From: Verrucomicrobiota bacterium
GTDB lineage: Bacteria; Verrucomicrobiota; Kiritimatiellia; RFP12; UBA1067
Assembly: GCA_016288465.1 (NCBI GenBank)
Contig: JAEEZC010000232.1
Coordinates: 1 to 34,119 of the forward strand
Direction: 5' to 3'
DNA length: 34,119 nt
Part shown: positions 7,241 through 14,512 of the stretch, in pieces
How positions within the stretch are numbered: the first letter of the stretch is position 1
How the letters are laid out: every line of letters begins with the position of its first letter
The notes under the pieces: generated by a model
Seen by the model: only the letters and a program-made list of their open reading frames with translations
What the model was told of the DNA's origin: nothing
Database searches by the model: none
Position numbers and translations under genes: made by a program

Positions 7241-8749
7241 TCAGCGCACCTGGACCTCGCCGAAGGAATTGGCGCTCAGCGTAGCGTTCCACATGCCGGC
7301 GTTCGCGAAGCGTATCGTGCGGCGCGGCGCATCGCCAGGGCGCTCGTCCTTCAGCGGCGCCGACACCCTGACGAACATCTCGCACTTGCCGCGGCGCAGG
7401 CCCTTCGGGACGACGACACGAAGCCCGAGGCGCTTACGCGTTCCGCCGAGGAGATCGGAGAACGAGGGACGGCTGTCGGCCGCCGCCGAGAGCGTCTCGC
7501 CGTTCTGCACAAAGAGCACCTCCGTCCTTGACGGCAGCAGCAGGCGCCCGAAGCCCGTGTTCTCGACGTCCAGCGCGACAAGAGCCGCTTCGCCTGGCTT
7601 GAGCTCCCTGGGCAGCCTCGCATCGCGGACGACGAAGCGGTAGCCCATGTGGTCAAGGAGGAACTTGTGCATGCCGACGCCATCGTACTCGGCGAGAGAG
7701 GGCATCCCCTCGAACTTGTATGCGCGGACGGAGAACACAAGCTCCTCACGTATGTAGTTCGCAAGGTTGTGGTCCGCGGCGCCAAGGTTGCGGAGGTAGT
7801 TCAGATGGCAGTCGTACCAGTCCTTCACCAGATTCCACTGCGAAGGGTCGAAGAGCCTCGAGTTGCTTTCGATGCGGTCGCGCTTGACGTATGCCAGCTC
7901 TCCGCCGTAAGGATGGTCGTTGAAGGTGCTCAGCATGCGGCAGGCGCGTTCGCGGGTGAAGTCGCCGACCCAGGTGCCGTAGTCCTGCCATGTTCCGAGA
8001 TAGCCGTCGTTGTACATGCCGAGCCTTCTGAGGCGCGGGTTGGAGAACGGAAGAAGCGACAGCGTGCCCTCAGCGTCGCATCCTGCCATGCTGCAGATGA
8101 AGGAAGGCGAACGGACCAGAATGGAAATCGGCCCAGGCAGAAGATCGCAGTATGTCGTGAGCACCCTGTTCATGTACTCCGGGCGGCAGTAGTCGGACGA
8201 GTGCATCTCTCCCCAAGGCCCCGCCACGCCCGCCTCCACGCCGACGATGACGTCCTCGAAGTCGGCCATGACACCGCAAAGCGCTCGCAGATGGCCGAGA
8301 ATCACTTCGAAGTCTTCTGGTTCGCAGCCGAGCTCGTCGCTCCACGTGTACCCGATGCGGACAATCAGCGAGCCGCCGGCCCTTCTCGTCTCTTCGAGAA
8401 AGCGGCGCACGTCGGACTTCATCGCGCCAGTCAGCGGAATGTCTGCGGCGCCTACGCGATCGGCGCGCGGGGTTCTGCCGCTCTGCATGCGCCCGCCCGA
8501 GAACCTGCTGAGGTCCCAGAGCGACGACCGGTACGAATCGGCGCCATGCCAGTCGGGCCGTCCTTCGGGATCGAACAAAGTCCAGCCGCCAGCGGCGATG
8601 CCGCGAGCAGGACCGGCAAAGGTCTCCGCCCCGTCCACATAAGAGACGGAAGGACGGAGGTGGCTGCCGCCGTCGTCGCAAGACGCCGTCGCCGCCGCGA
8701 AAAGGGACAAAGCGGAAAACAAGACGCATGCGGCGAAACCGCCATTCAT
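7241..8749 (-). CDS. Exported DUF4874/DUF4832 protein, TIM-barrel glycosidase-like
   Basis: 502 residues from ATG 8749, which opens a signal peptide (MNGGFAACVLFSALSLFAAATASC; the Cys might be lipidated but the lipobox is poor) and has GGAG 8 nt upstream. An in-frame ATG at 8791 lies exactly 7 nt after a -10 element and would add 14 residues (MHVARRMTERGEVV), so the start is ambiguous. The N-terminal half fits DUF4874 (RGIAAGGW near the start, then GGSLIVRIGYTW, a barrel strand). The second half fits DUF4832: MYNDGYLGTWQDYGTW, then NDHPYGGELAYV and a C-terminal beta domain. The acidic residues in VGVEAGVAGPWGEMH are possible catalytic positions. No activity is established for these families as far as I know. 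Its position beside the XylR-type regulator and the uxaB operon suggests a role on uronate-containing glycans. Confidence 0.75.
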   Translation of the reverse strand: MNGGFAACVLFSALSLFAAATASCDDGGSHLRPSVSYVDGAETFAGPARGIAAGGWTLFDPEGRPDWHGADSYRSSLWDLSRFSGGRMQSGRTPRADRVGAADIPLTGAMKSDVRRFLEETRRAGGSLIVRIGYTWSDELGCEPEDFEVILGHLRALCGVMADFEDVIVGVEAGVAGPWGEMHSSDYCRPEYMNRVLTTYCDLLPGPISILVRSPSFICSMAGCDAEGTLSLLPFSNPRLRRLGMYNDGYLGTWQDYGTWVGDFTRERACRMLSTFNDHPYGGELAYVKRDRIESNSRLFDPSQWNLVKDWYDCHLNYLRNLGAADHNLANYIREELVFSVRAYKFEGMPSLAEYDGVGMHKFLLDHMGYRFVVRDARLPRELKPGEAALVALDVENTGFGRLLLPSRTEVLFVQNGETLSAAADSRPSFSDLLGGTRKRLGLRVVVPKGLRRGKCEMFVRVSAPLKDERPGDAPRRTIRFANAGMWNATLSANSFGEVQVR

Positions 8750-8798
8750 GACGACTTCTCCACGTTCCGTCATACGCCTAGCAACATGCATTGCAAGT

Positions 8799-8807
8799 AT
8801 TCTACCA
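8799..8807 (-). promoter_or_regulatory. Extended -10 promoter of the DUF4832 gene, overlapping the regulator stop codon
   Basis: On the minus strand TGG precedes TAGAAT (8804 down to 8799). The TAG of the hexamer is also the stop codon of the upstream regulator gene. Seven nt (ACTTGCA) follow before ATG 8791. Confidence 0.55.
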
Positions 8808-9968
8808 TTTGTCGTCGCGCGACGCAAGACCGCCCTCGGCGTCGCCGCCGCTCCGGCGCCAGACCGCCGGCGTCACGCCCACGGCCTTCCTAAAGCTCCT
8901 GATGAGAAACGACGAGTGGCAATAGCCGCATCGGGACGCGATCTCGGAAAGAGTAAGGCCGCCCAAAGCGAGCAGGCGCTTTGCCTCCGCAATGCGTCGG
9001 CGGGCTATCTCGGCGCCCACGCTTCGTCCAAGTCTCGCGGAAAAGAGCCTGTCGAGGCGTATGCGAGGGACTCCGAGCGCCTCCGCCAGCTGCGCCGCGC
9101 CGAAAGGACGCGAAAGGTTGTCGCGGATGAGCCCGATGGCCGGGCGAAGCTCGGGGTCGTTGACCGCGAAAGTGTCTGTCGAGGCGCGGGTCACGACGCC
9201 GCGAGGCCGTATGCGCACGAGTCTTCTGTCGGGTTCGCCTCCGCACATGAGCCGCTCCAGCGTCGCGGCGGCCGCGTAGCCCACGCGCTCGTGGTCGTGT
9301 GCGATGGAGGAAAGCGGCACGCCCTGGTGTTCGCAGATGATGCGGTTGTCGTCCACGCCGATTACGGCGACTTCGTCGGGAACGCGGATTCCGGCGCGCC
9401 GGCAGGCGCTGAGGACGTGCGTCGAATCGTAGTCGTTCCATGCGAAGACCGCGAGAGGACGCGGCGACGCGCGGAGATTGGCCTCAAGCCACGCGTTCAT
9501 TCGCCGCCAGTCGCCCGGGCGCGCGCCTGCGACGTCCGGCCAGAGCCACATCATGACGGGTTCGCCGTCCCACGCTTCGCGGAAACCCTCGATGCGCATG
9601 TCGTGGGAATGGTTGTGGCGCACCGAGAAGAACGCCGCATGTCTGAAGTCTCGCTCGGTGAAGTGCCTCGCTGCGAGACGGCCGATCTCGGGATTGTCGC
9701 CGACGACTCGCACGACGTCCAGGCGAGTCACGTTTTCGAGCATGTCGACCACGGGCACGCCCCGACGTCGCACTGCGCGGACGAACGAGACGAGCGCCGG
9801 TATCTCGTCCACCATCGCCAGGACTCCGTCGCCTTCCCATCCGCGAGGAGGCTCGGTGCGAGGCTCGACGCGAAGGTGCCAGCCGCATTCCCCGGCAAGG
9901 CGCGCGACGCCCTGGAAGCGGCTCGGCGGGTCGGGATCTGTCAGCACTAGGACTTCGTGGTTGGTCAT
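8802..9968 (-). CDS. XylR-type transcriptional regulator (LacI-like sensor plus AraC DNA-binding domain)
   Basis: 388 residues. Residues 1 to about 275 form a periplasmic-binding-protein-like sensor as in LacI and E. coli XylR: VLVLTDPDPPSRFQGVARLA, then FAWNDYDSTHVLSACRRAGI and VPDEVAVIGVDDN. Residues about 285-375 form an AraC double helix-turn-helix: LAEALGVPRIRLDRLFSARLG and LTLSEIASRCGYCHSSFLIRSFRKAVGVTPAVWRR. The start at 9968 is chosen because the sensor domain begins immediately and a TGG-TAGAAT promoter lies 10 nt upstream; the longer frame to 10013 would have to cross that promoter. It is divergent from uxaB with 103 bp between start codons, so it probably regulates that operon and itself in response to a uronate or related sugar. 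The effector is inferred. Confidence 0.85.
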   Translation of the reverse strand: MTNHEVLVLTDPDPPSRFQGVARLAGECGWHLRVEPRTEPPRGWEGDGVLAMVDEIPALVSFVRAVRRRGVPVVDMLENVTRLDVVRVVGDNPEIGRLAARHFTERDFRHAAFFSVRHNHSHDMRIEGFREAWDGEPVMMWLWPDVAGARPGDWRRMNAWLEANLRASPRPLAVFAWNDYDSTHVLSACRRAGIRVPDEVAVIGVDDNRIICEHQGVPLSSIAHDHERVGYAAAATLERLMCGGEPDRRLVRIRPRGVVTRASTDTFAVNDPELRPAIGLIRDNLSRPFGAAQLAEALGVPRIRLDRLFSARLGRSVGAEIARRRIAEAKRLLALGGLTLSEIASRCGYCHSSFLIRSFRKAVGVTPAVWRRSGGDAEGGLASRDDKW

Positions 9969-9978
9969 ACGGTGAGGT

Positions 9979-9987
9979 ATTCTACCA
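9979..9987 (-). promoter_or_regulatory. Extended -10 promoter of the XylR-type regulator
   Basis: On the minus strand TGG precedes TAGAAT (9984 down to 9979), followed by 10 nt and ATG 9968. No -35 match is seen at 16-18 bp. The predicted leader is only about 3 nt. Confidence 0.55.
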
Positions 9988-9997
9988 AAAATGCCTG

Positions 9998-10016
9998 TGA
10001 TTGGATAGTGCAATCA
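9998..10016. promoter_or_regulatory. Candidate operator in the divergent regulator-uxaB intergenic region
   Basis: TGATTG (9998-10003) and CAATCA (10011-10016) form a perfect 6-bp inverted repeat with a 7-nt centre. It sits between the two divergent -10 elements, 13 bp upstream of the regulator -10 and 42 bp upstream of the uxaB -10. The position fits an operator for the adjacent regulator, although AraC/XylR proteins often bind direct repeats, so the link is tentative. Confidence 0.35.
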
Positions 10017-10055
10017 GACGATTTGACTTTGCTATATCCTTTCACGAGCCCGACA

Positions 10056-10064
10056 TGGTAGAAT
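10056..10064 (+). promoter_or_regulatory. Extended -10 promoter of the uxaB-uxaA-kdgK operon
   Basis: TGG precedes TAGAAT (10059-10064), and 7 nt (ATTAGGC) separate it from ATG 10072. No -35 box lies at 16-18 bp. This fits a weak, activator-dependent promoter giving a leaderless message. Confidence 0.6.
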
Positions 10065-10071
10065 ATTAGGC

Positions 10072-11217
10072 ATGAAAACCAAGATACTCCAATTCGGCGA
10101 GGGGAACTTCCTCAGGTGCTTCATTGACTGGATGGTCGAGAAGGCCAACCGGAACGCGGGCTTCGACGGAGCCGTGCAGATAATCCAGCCCATAGGCGAC
10201 GAGCTGAGCGCGCCTTCGAAGGCCCTGAACGCGCGCGGCGGCCGCTACCACACGTGCCTAAGGGGAATCTCCGGCGGCAGGACGATCGAGGAGATCGACG
10301 AAGTCACGTGCGTCAGAGGCGTAGACGTCGCGGCGAACGTCGAGCGGTACGCCGCCGAGCCCGAGCTGCGGTTCGTCGTCTCCAACACGACCGAGGCCGG
10401 CATACAGTACGTCAAGGGCCAGGACACGTTCCCTGCAAAGGTCCTGAGGCTGCTCAAGGCGCGCCGAGCGGCAGGGCTGCCGGGTCTGGTGTTCATTCCG
10501 TGCGAGCTCATCGAGCACAACGGCGACAACCTCAGGAGATGCGTACTCGCGCACTGCGCGGACGATGGCGACGCCGATCTCGCGGCGTGGATTGAGAGGG
10601 AATGCGTCTTCTGCTCCACGCTTGTGGACCGCATCGTCGCAGGCCGTCCCGACCCTGAGTCCGCCGAGCGATACGCCGAGAAGCTGGGCGAGAGAGACGA
10701 GGTGCTCGTCTGCGGAGAGCCCTTCCACTTCTTCGTCGTCGAGACGCCGGAAGGCTTCGACCTTGAGGCCGAGCTACCCCTCGCAAAGGCCGGCGTGAAC
10801 GTCGTATACACACGGGACATGCAGCCCTACCGCACGCGCAAGGTCCGCTTCCTCAACGCCACGCATACGACAATGGTCTATCTTGGGCTTGAACGCGGCT
10901 TCACGGAAGTCGCCCAGTGCATAGAGGACCCGGAGTTCAACAAGTTCGTGCGCAAGGTCGTATTCGAAGAGATATTCCCGACCGTAGCCCTTCCCGACGC
11001 CGAGAAGAAGGAATACGCCGAAAGCGTGCTGGAGCGCTTCGCCAATCCGTTCGCCCACCACAAGCTCGAGTCCATAGCGCTCAACACGATAGCGAAGTGG
11101 AAGGCTCGCTGCCTTCCTGTCGTATGCGACTACGCCAAGGCGTTCGGCAGGCTGCCTGAGGCGATGATGCAGGGCTACGACGCGATCGCGAGGCACTACG
11201 ACAGCTTAGGGCGCTGA
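10072..11217 (+). CDS. uxaB: Tagaturonate reductase (altronate oxidoreductase), C-terminally short
   Basis: 381 residues. The enzyme reduces tagaturonate to altronate with NADH, in the galacturonate branch. It belongs to the long-chain mannitol dehydrogenase family: FGEGNFLRCF (8-17) is the nucleotide-binding start, RFVVSNTTEAGI and FIPCELIEHNGDNL follow, and K257-V-R-F-L-N262-A-T-H265 is the conserved catalytic/substrate-binding cluster. E. coli UxaB is near 483 residues; here the helical C-terminal domain stops soon after FANPFAHHKLESIALN-x-IAKW, about 90-100 residues early. The stop is followed directly by uxaA with its own Shine-Dalgarno sequence, so this is a short form and not an obvious recent frameshift. 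A fructuronate-reductase role (UxuB) is possible, but the neighbouring altronate dehydratase favours UxaB. Confidence 0.85.
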   Translation: MKTKILQFGEGNFLRCFIDWMVEKANRNAGFDGAVQIIQPIGDELSAPSKALNARGGRYHTCLRGISGGRTIEEIDEVTCVRGVDVAANVERYAAEPELRFVVSNTTEAGIQYVKGQDTFPAKVLRLLKARRAAGLPGLVFIPCELIEHNGDNLRRCVLAHCADDGDADLAAWIERECVFCSTLVDRIVAGRPDPESAERYAEKLGERDEVLVCGEPFHFFVVETPEGFDLEAELPLAKAGVNVVYTRDMQPYRTRKVRFLNATHTTMVYLGLERGFTEVAQCIEDPEFNKFVRKVVFEEIFPTVALPDAEKKEYAESVLERFANPFAHHKLESIALNTIAKWKARCLPVVCDYAKAFGRLPEAMMQGYDAIARHYDSLGR

Positions 11218-11230
11218 AGCCGGAGGCCGC

Positions 11231-12604
11231 ATGATAATCAACCCGAAGGACAACGTCGAGATACGCGACGACGGGCACAAGTACGCGCTGCGCGACATCG
11301 CCGAGGGCGAGGACGTGGTGAAGTACGGCATGCCGATAGGCCATGCGACGCGGGCCATCCGCAAGGGCGAGCACGTGCACGTGCACAACGTGAAGACGAA
11401 TCTCGGAGAAGTGCTCGAATACCGCTACGAGCCGGACTTCGAAGACGTCGCGCCCATGCCGCCGCCGACAATGACGGCGTTCCGCCATCCCGACGGACGA
11501 GTCGGCATCCGCAACGAGCTATGGATCGTACCGACCGTAGGATGCGTGAACTCGCTTTGCGAGCGGCTCGCGGCCGCCGTCGGCGGCATTGCGCTTTCGC
11601 ATCCGTACGGATGCTCGCAGCTAGGCAGGGACCACGAGACCACTGCCGGACTGCTCGCGGCACTTTGCAGGCATCCGAACGCCGGCGGCGTGCTCGTCGT
11701 CGCGCTCGGATGCGAGAACAACACGCTCGAAAGCTTCAAGGCAAGGCTTGGGATCGGTCCCGACGACGCGGACGGGGCTCGCGCGGGCCTGAACATGCGG
11801 TTTCTGCGGGCGCAGGACGCAGGGGACGAATACGAGCGCGGGCTGGCGCTGCTACGGGAGCTGGACGCGGCGCGCCCCAAGACGCGAGTGGAGGTTCCCG
11901 TCTCGGAGCTTGTCGTCGGTCTGAAGTGCGGCGGCTCCGACGGATTCTCGGGGCTCACTGCCAATCCGCTTGTCGGCCGCTTCTCGGACTGGCTGGCTGC
12001 GCGCGGAGGCTCGACGGTGCTTACCGAGGTCCCGGAGATGTTCGGCGCGGAGACGCTGCTGATGAAGCGCTGCCGGACGCGCAGCGTGTTCGAGAAATGC
12101 GTCAGAATGATCAACGACTTCAAGGGCTACTACGCCTCGCACAACCAGGTCTGCTACGAGAATCCCTCTCCAGGCAACAAGGCTGGAGGCATAACGACGC
12201 TTGAGGACAAGTCGCTTGGATGCGTGCAGAAAGGCGGCTCCGCCCCTGTCGAAGACGTGCTGGACTACGGCGAATGCGTAAGGTCGCACGGCCTCTCGCT
12301 TCTCACCGGCCCCGGCAACGATCTGGTCGCCTCGACGGTCCTTGCCGCGGCAGGATGCCATCTGATACTGTTCACGACCGGGCGGGGCACTCCCTTCGGC
12401 TGCGTCGTGCCGACGGTCAAGGTCGCCACAAACGACGCCCTCGCGGCCAGCAAGCCCAACTGGATCGACTGGAACGCGATGTCCTGCCCAGACACGGAGG
12501 CCTTCGCGGCGAAGGTCGTGTCCATCGCATCGGGCGAACCCGCCCGCAACGAGACTAACTGCGCGCGCGGAATCGCGATTTTCAAGGACGGGGTGACGCT
12601 CTGA
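11231..12604 (+). CDS. uxaA: Altronate dehydratase
   Basis: 457 residues. The enzyme dehydrates D-altronate to 2-keto-3-deoxygluconate. An N-terminal SAF-type domain (about 1-75, with HKYALRDIAEGEDVVKYG and IGHATRAIRKGEHVHVHN) is fused to the large catalytic domain. That domain begins with FRHPDGRVGIRNELWIVPTVG and contains HPYGCSQLG, LKCGGSDGFSG and the family signature NPSPGNKAGGITTLEDKSLG. Its cysteines and acidic residues may hold the Fe/Mn cofactor. GGAGG lies 4 nt before the ATG and only 13 nt separate it from uxaB, so the two are co-transcribed. E. coli UxaA is about 495 residues; no functional motif appears missing. Confidence 0.93.
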   Translation: MIINPKDNVEIRDDGHKYALRDIAEGEDVVKYGMPIGHATRAIRKGEHVHVHNVKTNLGEVLEYRYEPDFEDVAPMPPPTMTAFRHPDGRVGIRNELWIVPTVGCVNSLCERLAAAVGGIALSHPYGCSQLGRDHETTAGLLAALCRHPNAGGVLVVALGCENNTLESFKARLGIGPDDADGARAGLNMRFLRAQDAGDEYERGLALLRELDAARPKTRVEVPVSELVVGLKCGGSDGFSGLTANPLVGRFSDWLAARGGSTVLTEVPEMFGAETLLMKRCRTRSVFEKCVRMINDFKGYYASHNQVCYENPSPGNKAGGITTLEDKSLGCVQKGGSAPVEDVLDYGECVRSHGLSLLTGPGNDLVASTVLAAAGCHLILFTTGRGTPFGCVVPTVKVATNDALAASKPNWIDWNAMSCPDTEAFAAKVVSIASGEPARNETNCARGIAIFKDGVTL

Positions 12605-12648
12605 CGCGAATGCGCCGTCCAAACACGCATTACGGAGAAACACAGGCA

Positions 12649-13749
12649 ATGGAATCACTAAACGTAAAGCCGGCGGAGAGCTGCCGGTGGGACGCCGCCA
12701 GCCTCGGCGAAATCATGCTGAGACTCGACCCGGGAGACGGGCGCATACACACAGCCCGCGAGTTCAGGGTATGGGAAGGCGGCGGAGAATACAACGTGGT
12801 GCGCGGCCTTAGGCGCTGCTTCGGCATGAGGACGACTGCCGTTACCGCGTTTGCCGACAATCCGGTCGGCAGGCTTGTCGAGGACTTCATGCTTCAGGGC
12901 GGCGTCGACGTCTCGCACGTCAAATGGACTCCATACGACGGAATCGGCAGAACGGTTCGAAACGGTCTTAACTTCGTGGAACGGGGCTTCGGGTGCCGCG
13001 GCGCCAGAAGCTGCGCCGACCGCGGCCTTACGGCGGTCAGCCAGCTTAGGCGCGGCGACATCGACTGGGACGGCCTGTTCGGCCGCGAAGGCGTTCGCTG
13101 GTTCCATACCGGCGGCATATTCGCGGCGCTTTCGGAGACGACCGCAGAAGTCGCCGTGGAGGCGCTGAAGGCGGCGAAGCGGCACGGCACGGTCACGTCG
13201 TACGACCTCAACTACCGCGCAAGCCTCTGGAAGTCCATCGGCGGACAGGCGCGCGCGCAGGAGGTCAACCGCGAAATCGCCAAGTACGTGGACGTCATGA
13301 TCGGGAACGAGGAGGACTTCACGGCCGCACTCGGCATCGAAGTGGAGGGCGTGGACAAGAACCTCACCACCCTTCCCGTAGAAGGCTTCCGCAGGATGAT
13401 CGAAAAAGCCGTGTCGGCATACCCGAACTTCAAGGCGGTCGCGACGACGCTTCGCTCGGTCAAGTCTGCGACAGTCAACGACTGGTCGGCGATCTGCTGG
13501 TACAAGGGCACGCTCCACGAGTCAATCAGGCGCCCGGGCCTCGAAATTTACGACCGAGTCGGCGGCGGAGACTCCTTCGCGTCCGGTCTCGTCTACGGCT
13601 TCATGACGTTCGACGACGCCGAGAAGGCCGTCAACTACGGCGCTGCGCACGGTGCGCTGGCGATGACCACGCCTGGCGACACTTCGATGGCGACTCTCTC
13701 GGACGTCGAGAAGCTTGTAGGCGGCGGCTCGGCTCGCGTCGACCGCTAG
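12649..13749 (+). CDS. kdgK: 2-keto-3-deoxygluconate kinase, PfkB family
   Basis: 366 residues from ATG 12649, chosen for CGGAGA upstream and because LGEIMLRLDP near the N-terminus is the normal first strand of KDG kinases. The enzyme phosphorylates 2-keto-3-deoxygluconate to KDPG using ATP. Family landmarks are GGGEYNVVRGLRR (substrate/sugar lid region), SYDLNYRASLW, NEEDF, and the C-terminal PfkB signature DRVGGGDSFASGLVYG with catalytic base D308. It closes the uxaB-uxaA-kdgK operon, 44 nt after uxaA. The downstream KDPG aldolase is not in the window. Its stop codon shares CTAG with the convergent SDR gene. Confidence 0.9.
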   Translation: MESLNVKPAESCRWDAASLGEIMLRLDPGDGRIHTAREFRVWEGGGEYNVVRGLRRCFGMRTTAVTAFADNPVGRLVEDFMLQGGVDVSHVKWTPYDGIGRTVRNGLNFVERGFGCRGARSCADRGLTAVSQLRRGDIDWDGLFGREGVRWFHTGGIFAALSETTAEVAVEALKAAKRHGTVTSYDLNYRASLWKSIGGQARAQEVNREIAKYVDVMIGNEEDFTAALGIEVEGVDKNLTTLPVEGFRRMIEKAVSAYPNFKAVATTLRSVKSATVNDWSAICWYKGTLHESIRRPGLEIYDRVGGGDSFASGLVYGFMTFDDAEKAVNYGAAHGALAMTTPGDTSMATLSDVEKLVGGGSARVDR

Positions 13750-14498
13750 ATCACCTTCTTAGGCAGAAGCAGGTTCACCAGCTCGTTCAGTCTGAACGGC
13801 AGGACTGAGAGCGACCAGGTCGCGAGGCGCATCGGCCACGGGAACGAGATGAGGCCGACATTGCGGTCTGCGCCGCGGAGAATCTTCTCTGCGGCGCGGT
13901 CCGCCTCCATGAAGAACGGCATGGGACATGTGTTGCCGTCGGTAATTCGCGAGCGGACGAAGCCAGGGCACACGACGCTGACCCTGATTCCGCGGGGAGC
14001 AAGCGCGCCGCGCAACGCCAGCCCCCAGGTCTTGACGCATGCCTTTGTCGCGGAATAGCTCGGGCAGGCGCGCAAAGGGCCATACCCGGCTATCGACGCC
14101 GTGATGACGACCTGGCCGCCACGACCGCCGCGCTCGAATGCGGCGACTGCGGGAAGAACCGTGTTGACGCAGCCTCCGACGTTCGTCGCGAAAGTCCGGC
14201 GGACGTTCTCCTCGTTCTCCACGCCAGTCGAAACGCCGGCGTTGGCGAACACCCGATCTAGCGGGGCCGCGGCGTCGCAACGCTCAATCCAGGCCTTTGC
14301 GGCGGCAGCGTCCGCGACGTCCACGACCTCGCATTCGGCCTTGGCGCGCGACCCGAGAAGCTCCGCGCAGCGAGAGCGGACGGACTCGAGCCGTCCCGAA
14401 TCGCGTCCGCAGAGAAAGAGCGCGTCGCCGCGACGGGCGCAGGCGAGAGCCAACGCCTCGCCGATGCCGGAGCTCGCGCCCGTTATAAGCGTGTTCAT
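13746..14498 (-). CDS. Short-chain dehydrogenase/reductase
   Basis: 250 residues with a classical SDR layout: TGASSGIG (6-13) for NAD(P) binding, NAG (86-88), the ITAS serine region near 132-135, and YSATK with Y148 and K152 as catalytic pair. PGFVRSRITD follows the active site, as in the SDR group often labelled oxidoreductases of the DltE/YbbO type. The C-terminus has a hydrophobic helix (WPMRLATWSLSVLPF) ending KKVI, which suggests membrane association and perhaps a lipid-like substrate. It starts 14 nt after the pilT stop with only a weak ribosome site, so it probably depends on pilT transcription. Substrate unknown. Confidence 0.85.
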   Translation of the reverse strand: MNTLITGASSGIGEALALACARRGDALFLCGRDSGRLESVRSRCAELLGSRAKAECEVVDVADAAAAKAWIERCDAAAPLDRVFANAGVSTGVENEENVRRTFATNVGGCVNTVLPAVAAFERGGRGGQVVITASIAGYGPLRACPSYSATKACVKTWGLALRGALAPRGIRVSVVCPGFVRSRITDGNTCPMPFFMEADRAAEKILRGADRNVGLISFPWPMRLATWSLSVLPFRLNELVNLLLPKKVI

Positions 14499-14512
14499 GC
14501 CGCCACGCCCTG

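Noticed and set aside
10023-10028. TTGACT as a -35 box for uxaB
   Set aside because: It lies 30 bp from the -10 hexamer, far beyond the usual 16-18 bp.
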